Origin: Melampsora larici-populina 98AG31
Taxonomy: Eukaryota; Basidiomycota; Pucciniomycetes; Pucciniales; Melampsoraceae
Assembly (NCBI RefSeq): GCF_000204055.1
Contig: NW_006768803.1
Coordinates: forward strand, 809,964 to 873,963
Direction: 5' to 3'
DNA: 64,000 nt
The notes under the pieces were generated by a model, which did not search any database, was not told the DNA's origin, and was given only the letters and a program-made list of their open reading frames with translations. The position numbers and the translations under genes were made by a program. The first letter of the stretch is position 1, and each line of letters begins with the position of its first letter. Below, piece by piece: positions 36,299-49,473 of this stretch.

Positions 36299-36721
36299 GA
36301 GTCCGTTTGGTTGCCTCCAACCTCGCAGGTTGACCCAGCCAAAATCTCAGGTGTACGCTTTGAGGCAGTTTGAAGCATACACTTGAAGTTCTGCTGTTTG
36401 GTACAGAAGCCGCAGTCGACCTTTGAGGTGTCTACCTCGAGGTCGGCCAGCCAAATTTGTCGACCTGCCAGGTTTGATGTTTTGGTCGAATCTTGCAGGT
36501 TGACCTGGCTAGTCCCATAGACCTGAAACCAGGAGCGCGACATCTCACTTTGTAAAGGGAGAAAACCCATAAGTTTCAAGGTCAAGTACACTTCAAGTCG
36601 AGTGTACCAAACACACCAAACCCTGGTACACGCCTTGTGGCAGACATGGTCTACCCGCGGATCCGCAGGCAGACACCTCGCAAGTCTATGCCAGTAAGGT
36701 CAAAGGCAGCCAAATGGACTC
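36299..36721. mobile_element. Harbinger-type MITE, 423 bp
   Basis: Ends GAGTCCGTTTGGTTGCCT (36299) and AGGCAGCCAAATGGACTC (36721) are inverse with few mismatches and are flanked by TTA (36296-36298, 36722-36724). Internally it repeats CGCAGGTTGACC and its variants. It shares only the GTTTGG core and the TTA duplication with the other two Harbinger-type elements here, so it is a separate family. Confidence 0.85.
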
Positions 36722-36724
36722 TTA

Positions 36725-38700
36725 CTCTCTTTCCAACAGATGGGGAAGAGAGTAAGGATGAAACAAAAGTAGATATATATAAGAGACTACTTCAGTATAA
36801 CATTGGGATTGATGTGCACAAACATTGGTTGGGAAATTATAAGGAACATATCACACAACAACATTAACTAATAATAGACGAGATTTGTTAACCTGTTACA
36901 TTTCTTGACACCTCATTTCACGCTCAACTAAATAACCATTGTTAGTCTTGATTGTCTCTTAACATTCAGAACAGAAGATAAGGATCAAAAACATCACTTT
37001 TTGAAAGAAAAGTCAAGACAGCCAGGTAGTGATAGTAATATCCAGGAAGTTGAGTTGGTGTTTAACCTGCAAACACAGACCAACACCAACACCCTTTGTG
37101 CTGATTGGGTTGGGGAATTGCACAATCAGTGGCTGTGATTGTTAAAAGGCAATCAAGACTATGGTACTTGGGTAGTTATGTAGTGTGTTAAGCTGGTGTT
37201 TCTTGTTACTGTAGAATCCAACCCATTTTTAGAATTACAACTTTTTTGTGAAGTTGTCCAATTTTGGATTACTGTAGCTCATTTTATAGCTCTCTTGATG
37301 CTGCTCATTTATTTTTGCCCATTTTCACCTCTTGCCACGTCTAATGTTGATTTCCTCTTCATTATAAGATCACTATATATCCACCTCATCATAATAATAA
37401 CTTTAAAAATCACTTTAAAACTCGTGGTGACCATTAAATCCCTCAATGACATCATTACATATGAATAAATCCTGTAGTACCCTTGTTGACCATCCTCAAA
37501 TTTCCTTCTTCCTTGAATGATTTCACTCCTCTCTTATCAACTCTCATCATTATAGTTGGTGCTGACTAATATTATCTTTCTCTTTCATATTTTAACCTTC
37601 TTGAACCCTCAAAACCATTTTCCAACCCTTTATACCTATGATTTTGACTTTTTCTTCAACTAGAGAACAGGTGGGCATGCCCACAAGAGGGCACCGGTTT
37701 CTTAACCTGTTTGCTTCTTGAAATGTGATCAACAGTCCATGTCTATCATTGGGAGTCTTTTTGATTTGTAACTGTCTTGTTCACACGCAATGGCAACTAA
37801 CCTCAACTCATATTGATTACTTGTATTTCCGCCCACGGATCCAGGAGGACAAATAAATGAGGAAAAATGAAACTCCTTAACAACTTTATCTCATATGTTG
37901 TGAAGAACTATGTATAAACATCAGAAAACAAATGAGGACACATTAACTGCAAAGCAACCCAAACACAAACATCTAATCACAAAAGGCCATTCATTGCAAA
38001 TGAACAGTAAGAAAGCAGCCCAAGAACAGTTATTAATGTTATCTGTGGTTTGTATATTAATGTTCTCCAATCTGCTCCCTACCTAATTTAACAGTCACGT
38101 TCAATTGACTTGAAAGCTGCCGCAAACTGTGGAGAAAGTTTTCTTCACCGCTGGTTGTGTTAATGCCCTTAGCCTGAATTAAGAATCAAGTTACCTATCA
38201 AAATAGATAGAAAATCATATAAGTTAAAGGGAAACCGCGTTCACGGATAAAACTTCCAAAACCCCCAAACCCTGTTCACAATTTACAGGTTTCCGCGTGC
38301 AACCAAGACTTTCTGACTTGCACGTGTCTCTCCCCTTTTCTTCACATCTCTTCTTCCACTCCAATCAACAAACGTTGTCAGTCTCGGCACCTGATCAACA
38401 AACTCATTAAGCTTAATCCATTCAATTTGCAATCTCCATGAAATAGATACAAAAGCTTAATCACCTTTCCAGCCCATCACAACCTCTCGAAATTAGGCAA
38501 TAAGATCCACCAACTCTTTGAACCATCAAGCATGATGTCAATGAGGGCCATTTGACTGTTGCATTGGTGTCCATCAATGCATAAGAATCATCCACCTTTA
38601 AGCTTTGTTTGTGAGTCCCTTACTTAAGCATTTGAATGCCCGACTAAGTTTGACCAATGTCTAGCTTTTATTCGAAAAAATTGACTACCCAACCTTTTCT
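36725..38700. other. No gene recognised; AT-rich
   Basis: Only short chance frames. A weak inverted repeat (TAGTCTTGATTG near 36943 and CAATCAAGACTA near 37150) spans about 220 bp. Around 38250-38340 a short GC-richer patch (CCGCGTTCACGG, CCGCGTGCAACC) breaks the AT-rich background. Confidence 0.4.
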
Positions 38701-38759
38701 TTTCTATTGATTCTTCATTGCATCTTAGACAGAGCAATGTCTTTAAACTCACCTCAGCT

Positions 38760-41640
38760 GTGCAAATATCACCTCTAGAGCACCAATCCAAATTTTTGAT
38801 TTATCCTTCACTGGTTCTGACTCGACATCCAATTTCTGAACTTGCTTCTAGAGTTTACATTCCTGAATTGGTACCAAGTGATCGGATTTAGAGTTTGAAT
38901 TGATTGATGTGTTTGTGTGATCAGATTGATTATAGAAGGAAAGCAGCATGCATGATAAGTGCATCGATTCCTCTGATGCTTCAAAACTTAAATCACCATC
39001 AACTTCATCAACAAGCCCAAAATCGACTCGATTAATGAACGAAATCTTGAATGTATTCAACATTCAAATCAATCATGATCTTACAGAAGATACTTCAATA
39101 GAATAGAAGAATCAGATTGGTTAGATATCAAAGTAGGTGCATTTAAAGATGGAATGATTCTTTCGGGAAAGGATTTCAGATGAATTTGATACATGAGCAT
39201 GGAATCTTCAACTTTTTGAATCACTTCAATCTCAGATTTCGAATGATGACATTGATGAAAATTGGGATCAATCGATCATGGAAGATAGTCCAAATTTGAT
39301 GGACCAAATTCCCAAACTTTTAAATCAAGACAAAATTAATCAATCATATTTGATTTAGCGAGGTCTTGAAAAAACGATTTTAGCTATTGAACATATGTTG
39401 TTTTTGGGTACTTCCTTTTTTGCTCTTCTTTCTTTTTTAATCTAATCCGTCTATTCAATTCTAATCTTTGTGTATCTTTTGATTCATTCCTAGGTTTATT
39501 AAAAGACTTGAACTGTCGCTTCTCAACCCCAGTCTATTAGGATCGGTCCATCTTCATTCAAGCCATTCAAATTGATTTGTTGGCCTAAAGAGGTTGGAAG
39601 TTTGTTTGTCAAAGGCACTTGGATCAATTTAGATAGCGCCGTGAATTTGGTTCCAGTAGAGTTTTTAAATGAAATCAATAATTCAACATTCAAAAACTCA
39701 TCAACTTCAGGAAGACCATCTTAAGCAAATCAAATTTATCAAAGAGGTAATTAACCAATTCAAATTGATTTAAAATTATCATCAGATGAAAAATCAAATC
39801 GGAAAGAACAAGAGATAGAACCAAAACCAACCAAACAACAACAACAACATATCAGCAACTGAGATTTCAAATCCTTAATTGCCTACTGCGGTTAAGGAGA
39901 CCAATTCATCATCTGGTGCATAATCACCATCATCATCTTCTGAATCAGAAGGTTCAGATTCAAAAACTGGACCAAAATCAAAATTAAAGCAATCAAAGGT
40001 ATAAACTCCCTTACTCAAATCTCATAAAATTGTCCAAGTTGAATTGTGTTGATTTTATCTAGATCAATTCACCTGTTCAGTTTCATCAAGCAATCCAGGA
40101 TCATGGTCAGGATCAAGTTCCGATGAATCAAGATTTTCAATCTATAACCGCTCAAAACTCTTGAAAGGAACTTTCAATACTTATTTTGACCTAGATCTAC
40201 TGCAGACGTCAACGGGATGCACTTTTGCCTAAAACAGTTCAAGATGAATCACAAGAAGCTATTGAAGCTTGGAGACAAGCTGAACTCGAAGAACATAGAT
40301 TACAAAGTCAAAGATTAGTTGAACAAACTTTAATAAGAGATTCACCTGGGAGTAAGTAAGTTGAGAGTTGATTTTGAATAAATCTAGGATCTATGTATTT
40401 TGAAAAGCTGATTAAATGATTCTTGATTTGTGTTTACAGAGGAAATCAAAGAATTTTTTCCTGATGTGAATGATACTGATGGATCAGATTCAGAAGTAGA
40501 ATGTGAAGGATGCAAATTAAAAGAATTAAAACAACTGAAAAGAGAAAGAGATGTTATTCTAGAGTAAATCAGTCAACTTTTTTTGTCTTTCTCTTCATTC
40601 CCAAAGAAATATGTTTTTATCTTCAATTCCATTGTGGTTAGACATGAAAAAGAAACAGAAGTATCAGAAGAAAGATAAGCTTTACCTGAATCTGAAAGAT
40701 TGGTAGATGATATGAAATTCACAGCTGAAGCTTGTGCAGCCAAACCTAAGGACAACAAACTTTTCTACAAAAATATCATCATAATGGTGCATTTTATGCA
40801 TTCAGTTTTGTGAGAATTCTACACTTTGATTGATATTTTTGATCTCCTCTAATACATTCTTCATTCTTTGGTTTAAATTGGACACCAAAGTTTTGAAAAG
40901 TATGATTTTACTGCACCTTAAGAAGGTACATCAAAGCAAATGAGTTTACTTCCGGTGGGTGGCTATGCAAGTGAGTGATTTTGGAAAGATGAGTTGAACA
41001 AAATGGACACGTTTAGCAAGAGAAGTAAGTTGATCACCCCAATCTTCTTGCCATCTTTCTTTGTATTTCAGAGTGTCGTATAATTAAATGTACTTCAAAT
41101 GTTTTTGCATAGGATACTAGATCTCAAGATGCTGGATGGAGTCAAAATGGTCAATTTGGTTAAGATGGAAGACTGACGAAATCTGGTGGTTTCAATTGTG
41201 GTGGACCACGTCTTAAACATGATTGCCCAACAGGAACAGGAGTAGGAAACACCTGCACACTTAGGTAAGTACCTAATAGCATTAGGCCATAAGGACGTAC
41301 TTATCGCCCAATGGCATTCGACCCTACACTGCTAAGATGAAGTTAGATCTTGAGGAGCATCTTGGAGGTCAGGATAGGGAAGGGGTTCCTGATTGTAGAA
41401 ATTATGGGGATAGGTCTAGAAGTTGAGAGTGGTATAGGGATAAGGATAGGGAAAGAGATGGACATAGAGGTCAAGATAATGAAAGAAATAAGGAACCAAA
41501 TAGAGATAGAAGAGATTATGGTCAAAGCAATATGAATTACAATGTTTGTGAAAGAACAAGTAGGGAATGTGGAAGGAGATCAAACTGGGATGATCAATAT
41601 TGGATTTCAAGTTTAATTGATGCTAAGAAAGACACAGTCA
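38760..41640 (+). pseudogene. Decayed multi-exon host-like gene with zinc-knuckle remnant and Arg/Asp-rich tail
   Basis: Several exon-like islands read on the plus strand: VYIPELVPSDRI near 38850; FVKGTWINLDSAVNLVP near 39610; RRQRDALLPKTVQDESQEAI at about 40200-40350, with a donor GTAAGT after it; EIKEFFPDVNDTDGSDSE at about 40440-40566; CGGPRLKHDCPTG near 41205, like a CCHC zinc knuckle lacking its first Cys; then an Arg/Asp-rich stretch (EWYRDKDRERDGHRG) at about 41430. Stops (TAA near 41162, TGA 41424-41426) and frame slips break it. A TGA in an Arg-rich run fits CGA decay. The identity is not certain; an RNA-processing zinc-knuckle protein is one idea. The introns are still present, so it was copied as DNA. 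Confidence 0.5.
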
Positions 41641-42097
41641 CTACACAAAATGGATTATCTTTTGTTCAAGTGATTTGTGTAAAAATCAGTTGAATGGTTT
41701 GCATCAATTTAGAGATGTGACTTTTGAAATAAAAGTTGACATGGATCAAAACAATAAAACAACATCTGGAACTGAATTGAATGTGGTTTTTAGTTGAATA
41801 CTCTTTTCCTTCTGGAAAGACTCAAGGAGGTAGTACTCAAAATATTTAAAATAGTGATAGTGATTCTCATAGTTGAGTTCTTACAAAATCCAAGAGAACT
41901 GTTTGTACAAAAATTTCACTTCAAGATCATTACATGTATCCCTGATGTACATTTTTCCATGTCTAGCTAGATACAGAATAATGTATGAAGAATGCCTAAT
42001 GTTGTGAGATGATTATGAGCATCAATCAGAATGTGAGAGAGTATTAGATAACTAGCTCTAAGGTACCAACATACCTTTTGTAATTTGAGCCTTTGAA

Positions 42098-42124
42098 AGC
42101 GGCGGCCCGCCGCTGATGTGCTAG
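42098..42124 (+). other. Orphan Helitron-type 3' end (hairpin plus CTAG)
   Basis: AGCGGCGG and CCGCCGCT face each other (42098-42114), followed by GATGTG and then CTAG at 42121-42124 with a T after it. A GC-rich hairpin a few bases before CTRR, with insertion between A and T, is the hallmark of Helitron 3' ends. The same layout occurs at 63224-63251. The matching 5' end was not found; the decayed gene just upstream may be cargo. Confidence 0.65.
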
Positions 42125-42202
42125 TATACCAAAATAAAAGGGGAAAAGCAGACTTACATCACCAATGAAGCAGTATTTTTTGGCGTCAAAAAAGATGATG
42201 TA

Positions 42203-42376
42203 CAGTCAACTCCCTCTAAGTTGATATCCCTATAAGTGCATAATTCTCTATCTGCATAGGATTTTTTGCCGCCAAAAAGGGGTTTTCAAGCCAAAATGAG
42301 GTCTATAAGTGCATATTCCTTTAAGTGCATGAAAAAACCACCCGCCAAACTGTATGTAATTAGAGGGAGTTGACTG
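42203..42376. mobile_element. pogo/Fot-type MITE, 174 bp
   Basis: Ends CAGTCAACTCCCTCTAA (42203) and TTAGAGGGAGTTGACTG (42376) are perfect inverse of each other and are flanked by TA. Inside, TATAAGTGCATA words repeat in both halves. The CAGT start with a TA duplication fits the pogo branch of Tc1/mariner. Confidence 0.9.
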
Positions 42377-43219
42377 TAGCGGCTCACTGACACAGCCACT
42401 TTGCAAACAACCTGGAAGTTGAACAGAGTTTGAATTTCAAGCAAAAAACAGGGTTTGAAAGGCAATGAAGACAATAATTATAAGAATTTTAATATTGATG
42501 TGGTTGAATGAGGAAGGTAATGAGGAATTGGTCTCAGAAGCCTGATCAGGGCTGCCTTATATATGTTTTGCTGGGAGGCAAAGGCGTAGCGAGTGGTACA
42601 ATTTCATTATTTTAAATCAGAGAAAAGTAACCCAACACTTGCACCAAAGGACAATAGGTATCTGCAACGTGAAGCCAAAAGTGAAGGAACAGTCAACGCA
42701 GACATGATGCAACATTCCATTCAAGGTGAATATACATATGAAGCGGGTTTTGATAAATGATTATTCACCTTGTTTGGATCCTGACTGATTGAGTTTTCTT
42801 TGTTGTATCATTCCTTGGGTAAGGGTGGGAATCACGTGGGTGTGAAAAATTCAACGCTAAAGGCAATAACGGAAAGTAACCACATTCAATGGTCTTTTGT
42901 CAACTGTGTACCAACTTAGGGGATGTGATTGACAGCAGAAAATGCATGGGATGAAAAGTCAAATCTTAGTGCAAAAACAGCTCATCATGTGATGTGACAA
43001 TACCAAAGGCAAAGATAATCCAACAAAGGAAGCCAAAAAGTTATGAAAAGATGAATCGACAAAATGAGTCGTCAACAAAAATATTCCAAGTGTAATGCAA
43101 TCAAACAAAGAGAGAAACAACAGACACGCAATCAGTAGTTGATATAATGAGAGTGGCTCTCCATCCCCAGTTGAAACGGACCAGAAATTGAAAAACACCA
43201 CCGGGGTACCAAGGAGTGC
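42377..43219. other. No gene seen
   Basis: AT-rich spacer between the small MITE and the hAT element. The minus-strand frame at 42959-43234 has no recognisable domain and runs into the hAT end. Confidence 0.5.
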
Positions 43220-46200
43220 CAACACCGGAATCACTCCGCTGCAAATTGTGCAAGCGGAGCGGTAGTGGAGTGATTTTTGGGCCCGCTATAACCTCCACAA
43301 TACACAGCGGCGGCTGCGCAGCACAACCCCGGGTCGGACTTTCCCATAGCGGTAAAATCACACCGCAATCAGTCGGGGCTCGAGTTTTTCCGCTATATAG
43401 CGGTAAAATACAAGGCCCGTCGCCGGGTCAAGTTACGCCACAACCCTCTCTCCAGATCCTCAACGCCTCCACACCATATCAACCAGATCTTGAACGACGC
43501 ACAGCCAATCAATCAACAACGCAAGGGCCTTTCTTCTTTCTTCATCAGCGACCGGATTGTGGGTGCTCTGGTTAGGCCTAGGTAATATTCGATTGGGCCA
43601 GATTGTGGTATCTGTAGGCTATTTATAAGGTGAGTCCTACCTTGCGATGATTGATCAAAGGCCTTCCTGTTCACTGATTATGACGAATTCCAAATCATCA
43701 TCGCAGAAATCCTCTTCCAATAGCCTTCAGGTGCCAAATCCTAGTAAACGATCCAGCTCTAGACAACTTCGACCACCTAGCCCTGCACGTTCACAGCCTG
43801 GTTTTGTAGTCCCTCCCAAGGACTCTAGAACTTCCATTGTCGTTATCTCGTCAGCAGATTCTGAGGACGATCTTCCTGCCACTGCTTCTCTTTCTGATCG
43901 TCGCCCATCACCACGACCACCTCTCAAGAACCAAACTGCCAACAAGAAGAAAGTAGCTCAAAAAAAATCAAAAACAACTGACAAAGGAAAAGTTTGTCTT
44001 GTTTATTTATCATCGAAGAAGCTTCATTATGAAATCTAATGATACTTTTTTACTTTAGGCTCGATCATCAACTAGTAAACGTGTTAGATCACCTTCAGCA
44101 AGGTCAAATAGTGGCTCACCCCGACCAGCCAAGCGAACAAATATGGATGTAAGTGTTTGTTCTTACCTCAGATCATTGATATGAATAGCTGATTTGTTAT
44201 ATGTATGTAGCCGTTTGAAGTCCCTGACGGTGCGGACTTGAGTCAAAGTTCTGATATTGAGATCATTGGGTCCAATATACCTCGGTACAATGCAGCTCGT
44301 AGTGCTAAAGTGAAAATACTTCTCTCGTACTTTCATCCTCCTGATGTAAGTTTTCCCCAGCAATATCTTCATCAAATTTTCATTATTCAGGCTGATGTTA
44401 GGGATTTCTTCCAGGGTCTTGACTACAAGTGTCTTTGGTGTGGCCTGACCTTTAGGGTTGGACTTCGATCATACTGGAACTTGTGGGGACATCGTGATGG
44501 TGGTCCGAACCGTCCTTCTTGCAAGAGTCGAGCTCGAGCCATTGCTTCAGGACTCGATCTTCCACCTACCTATGAAGAAAAAAACCCACCGGCTAACAAT
44601 TCCACCTTAACCTCTTTCGTCTCTGGACCAACCATCACCGCTGAACTCTTGAACATGATGCTGGTCATATGGATCATTCGACACACCCTCCCATGGGCCC
44701 GATTTGAAGATCCAGCTTTGCGTGCCACTTTCTAAACGGTGAACCGTGGTGCCGTTGTTCGATCATCAACTTGGGCTGCCCAGCAATCTGTGCAGCTTTT
44801 CGCCGGCTTACACCACAAGGCAATCAACACATTGAAAGTGAGTTTTGATATGTACTTTGATACTTATAGATTTTGGATTACTGATGATTGTTTTTTTTTC
44901 GATTTTATTAGGAAAACCAAGGCAAATTTTGCTTGATTCATGACGTGTGGACGACCAAGGGGAACCGTTTTGCGTTTGTTGGTGCATCTGCCAACTATGT
45001 CGATAATGATTGGAATTATCGATCCACCCATCTGACTCTCAAATTGGTGGCATGGCGCCATTTTGGGGCTCTACTAGCCAGACCAATTGGTCGCTTTCTA
45101 ATCAGGCATGGCCTTCATAAAAAGATAAGCGTCTCCTCTTTCTTTGCTTATCTTCTTTCCGCTTTTCTCTTTTCATTCTTGCTCTTTTTCAATCTTATTA
45201 ACCTTTTCCTTTTTTTCTTCTTCCTCTTCCTCACATGTTAGCTCAAACGACGGATAGCGGAGGTAACAACGGTCCGATGGCTACTGAGCTCGAGGCAATG
45301 TTTGCAAGTGCTGAAGACCCGGCCAACTGGGATAGCTCCACCCATCATGTTAAATGTTACGCGCACAAGCTCAATCTTGTCGTCGGCCACGGTCTCAAAG
45401 CAATTGGACAAAAGGTACTTATTGCAAAGCCCTCCACCCCACATGGCTTTTCACTTCCAATCCCTGGTCTTGAGGTAAACGACGGCGAGGATGCCATCGA
45501 GTACAACGATTCAGACACCGAGTCGGAATCTGAAGATGGCTTACCCGATTATCCTGACGGTGTTGATGACGAGGATGAACATGACGATCAAAGGACTGAA
45601 AGTAGTGATAAAGAGGATGTGGTTGCTGTAGCTCTTTCAAAGGTGACTCTTCTCCTTTTGATATTTTCTTTCATCAATAGCTCAACCATGCTAACGATAG
45701 ATTTTAAATTCTCTATTCTCTATTTAGATTGATACTATCTCTGGGCAGATTTCTAGCAGCGCTGCTTGACGTAATGACTTCAAGACTCGTGCAGCTCGTA
45801 TGGGTTACACTGGTCAAATGTTGAAACGACCTTGCAAGACTTGATGGAATAGCCATTACGAGAGTCGTAAGATCGCTTGTGAGGCGCAGGAGGTGCGTTT
45901 CTATCCTTTCTATGTCGTTTCTTCATTCAGATTTGCTTATCAAATTTATTTATAGGTAATCAATTCGATGACTGCAGCCGATCGTAAGGCATGCTTTTTC
46001 AAGGGTGTCACCATATCAGCTTCTGAATGGCATGCGGTAGAGATGGTAAACAAAGTATTAAAGGTAAGTTTTCCATCTTTTGTGTTGATGTTAATTGTAA
46101 TTAACAACAAGGCTTACTTCATCTTCTGGTAGACTTTTGTTGATGCAACAGCTCGGGTAGAGGGCAACGGACCCACCGGATGTATACTCTTAGCAGAGTA

Positions 46201-47397
46201 TAAACGTGTTATCACTGAACTCAAGGATCATCAAGGCGAAGCGAGCCTTTTCCCTAGTCTTGACCACACCATTGATGTCATGATCAAATGGCTCGAAGAT
46301 TACCAAGAAGAAGCGGCCAACTGCGAAGCAATTGTCCTTGCTACAATTCTAAACCCATGATTTCGAGGCAAATTCTTTTCTCTCCACTATCCTGAGCACG
46401 AATACACTTCCCAGAACCTCATCGAGTCTGCCTTCAATGACATCTTGCAAGAAGCTGAAGTTAACGAGCCAACCCCACCTCCTCAAGAGATCAATGAATC
46501 CACCGAGCCCAACATATTCGATGTATTTGGAGCCGCGAACAGTGGTACTTCCAAGCCTTTGACATCTGAACTCGACGACTACTTATCAGGACAGTTCCCT
46601 ATCAAAAAAGAACAAACTCCTCTCGAGTGGTGGAAGGTTTGTCCACATTTTCTCTTCTTATCTTATTTCTCTCCTATCTGAATCTGACTGGATTTCTTCT
46701 TTGATTTACAGGAGCATGAAAATCAATTCCCCAACCTATCAAAACTCGCCCGTGATTACCTCGCCATCTCTGCCACATCGTGTGCATGTGAGCGGACTTT
46801 CTCAGCTGCTGCCGACATATGTACTCCATCGCGAGGTAGTATGCTACCTAAAACAATGGAATGTCTTGTTGGTTCTCAGGCTTGGTTAAAAGAGGGAATG
46901 GTACCTGATGGAGCTTTTGAAGCAGCTGCCAAGGCTTTTCAAAACTACTTAGACAGGAAGGTAAAAACTCGTCACTAGATGTACCCACTCTATCTTAAAT
47001 CAAATCAAAATTTCTTTTACTTTTATTTTCTTGTCTTTTGTTTAGTTTTTTTTGTTTTTTTTCTATAGACATTAAATCTACTCTCCTACTTGCTCCAGCC
47101 CCGTTGGCTCGGACAAGTACACATAGATTTACAATAAAAACTTTGTTTTTTGCTTGCCTCAGTTCGCGCTATATAGCGCAATAGTGCGCTACCTTAGCGG
47201 TTTAGCGCGCAATATTGCGGTTGCTTCTATAGCGCGCAATATTGTGCATAGCGGAGCGATTTTCTCGCTGCGATACCTTGTGAGGTTTTTTTCCATAGCG
47301 GGTTGCGATTGGATTGCATTGCGTTATATAGCGCATACTCCGCATCGCACTGAAAATAGGTCAAAATTCAGTGCGTAGCGGAGCGGTTCCGGCGTTG
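43220..47397. mobile_element. hAT transposon, 4.2 kb, decayed
   Basis: Ends CAACACCGGAATCACTCCGC (43220) and the matching inverse ...GAGCGGTTCCGGCGTTG (47397) are imperfect inverted repeats. They are flanked by GGAGTGC on both sides (43213-43219, 47398-47404), a 7-bp exact match that may be 8 bp with one changed base, as expected for hAT. Both subterminal zones are packed with GCGGAGCGG, TATAGCG and AGCGCAATA words. Inside is one plus-strand transposase gene with several stops. Confidence 0.9.
43680..46978 (+). pseudogene. hAT transposase with BED-like finger and dimerisation domain, at least four stops
   Basis: Multi-exon gene: exons include 43680-43991, 44059-44148, 44211-44345, 44391-44837 and 44912 onward; the last exons end at 46978. 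The N-terminus is Ser/Pro-rich with basic patches. A BED-like zinc finger reads CLWCGLTF...NLWGHRDGGPNRPSC. The catalytic part has IHDVWTTKGNRFAFVGASAN and QTTDSGGNNG, then HVKCYAHKLNLVV. The C-terminal hAT dimerisation region is LARDYLAISATSCACERTFS. Stops: TAA 44733-44735, TGA 45777-45779, TGA 45842-45844 (in the family's Trp-Asn-Ser block) and TGA 46358-46360. The three TGAs fit CGA decay. One splice junction near 45125-45240 cannot be assigned with standard sites. Confidence 0.92.
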
Positions 47398-47755
47398 GGA
47401 GTGCAGGGTCAGGATTGTATCTTTTTAGTTTTTAGATTCTTTATATTTTATGCTTTTTCTTTCATTCTTTTCATAACACATTCAATTTCTTTGAATAAAA
47501 ACTAAATTTACTTCCCCATCAATTCCATTCTTACTAAGACTTTCTAATTGATTTTTACTATTTTGCTACTCTTATGATTTTTTGACTTTTTCTCTTCTGC
47601 TAATTGTTCTTATCAATTTATGTGATTAATATATGATTGAAACAATAACAAAACAAAGATTTATCAGCAAATTTAAGAGCACTGCTGACCATTAGCGGGG
47701 TTCAAGTCAAAAATTCCAAGTAGGAATTTTATGACATTCAAGTGATTTTTTTGGG

Positions 47756-48440
47756 ATGAATTTTACCTTCAACTCACTTGGACATCAACCTGAGCTCCGG
47801 CAACTATCCGACAAGTTCTCCTCCATCCAACAGCCGGACCGTCAGTTATTTTTGCTAACCAGCCAAGTCGGAGAATATCCGGCCGGGTTTTTTTTCTTGG
47901 AAATTCTGAATCCAACACTCAAACTGGCAATCCGCCGGATATCCGTCAGTAAGCCCAAAAAGGAGCTCTGTGCCCATTTTTTTCAAATCTTGTTTTTTTG
48001 TTTTGTTTTTATGTACTTACATATCAAAGTAAATTAGATTTACAGTTCCAATAATCAAATGGTATTGGATTGGATTGAATTGTACAATGACCAAAATTAA
48101 AGTTTGGGCTTTTGGTGCGGGTTGATGTCGATTTGTTTCAATTTTTGCTAGTCTCACTGAGAGTGAGGGTGAGGAAAGTGAATAGTTTCCCCGTACTTTT
48201 CTTTTTTTTCTTCTTTTCTCTCTTTGTTTCTGTTGTTTTTTGATTGTTTGTCTCTTACATTGTTTTGAAAAACACCTACATGTCATACAGGATATCCGGT
48301 GAGGATCAACTTTTTTCGCTGCCTCGTCCGACTACTGAACTGGCCAGAGTATCCGGCTACCATATGGCTCCAAGGACCCATCCGACATCCGGATCCGTCA
48401 GATGCTCCGTTGAATATCCGGGGTTGGAGCTCACCTTGAC
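47756..48440. repeat. TATCCGG-rich non-autonomous element, edges uncertain
   Basis: Words of the TATCCGG/CCGGATA type occur at least eight times, clustered at both ends (47805-47950 and 48290-48425), with an AT-rich middle. TGAGCTCC near 47790 and GGAGCTCA near 48427 are inverse. Clustered subterminal words suggest a hAT-like MITE. The terminal repeats are weak and no duplication was confirmed. Confidence 0.5.
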
Positions 48441-49473
48441 TTGGATGTTGTAAGAATTGTTGAACAATAGGCGACTGTGTTGTATAACAAAAAAAAGCTT
48501 TGAGACATAGGTAAAAATGCTGGAAAAAAGTGCATTCTATCTGCTGTTATGGACTCAACAAGAGAGAAGTAGGAAAAAAATGACTGTCAGGGAACAAAAA
48601 AAACAACTCATATGCCTTTCCCAAGACAAAAGAAGACATTTTTTTTCTTGTTCAAAGAACAAGCTTCTTAAAATCATAGGCATTGACCTGTAATTTTAGA
48701 GCTTGCATGCCTCTTCCTACCCAAAATTCACTGTGAGCTCAACCCCATCAAGCTGTTTTGGTCATCTATGGAAACTGGTGAGTCTTCCACCAGTTTTGTA
48801 CTCCTGTAAACAAAATTAAATAAGCATCTAATCTCACTTTCATTCAAGAGAGTTCCAAAAACACAGTCTCACTTGCACAAAATTCAAGCAAGCTCAAGAT
48901 CTCTTTCCGCAAGTTAGGAAACTCTGTCTGGTGTCAACAATCAGAAAATATATTCAAAAGATCAATTGGCAACATTCAGCCCATAATTATGTCACTGAAG
49001 TCTGAACCCATTTCTTCCAACAAATTCTGTGAAGTATCTCTTGACCTTTTTTTATTTCAGGGCTGGCCTGACCAGAGCTACTGCTCATAAGTCCACCTAA
49101 CATTGTCAAAAAGTATCAATCCCACCACCAGATCCTAGCAAATGTGTTTCAGAATGTTTGATGTCTGTATTGAATGATGTAAATCTTATAAAAAGTATCA
49201 TACAGACATACAATAGCTTCCTATGTACATAGCATAGGCACTTAAGCACCTACAATAAGTATTTCAGGCTTAATTTACTACCTGTATGCCTGTCCCAAAT
49301 GTTAAGAGTTATGTGAAAAAAATGTGTCTGATTGACTCATCCTTTCAGGTGAGCACTCTCCTTGTGCCCGTAAGCCTGTTTTCAGCCCTGAATGTATGGT
49401 ACTATCACCCTAACTTCAGGGGCAAAAGTTGAAAATTGTTTTGCAGGGAAGTATGTTACAGACTGTTCCAGAA
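48441..49473. other. No gene seen
   Basis: AT-rich, no supported coding frame or repeat ends. Confidence 0.5.
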
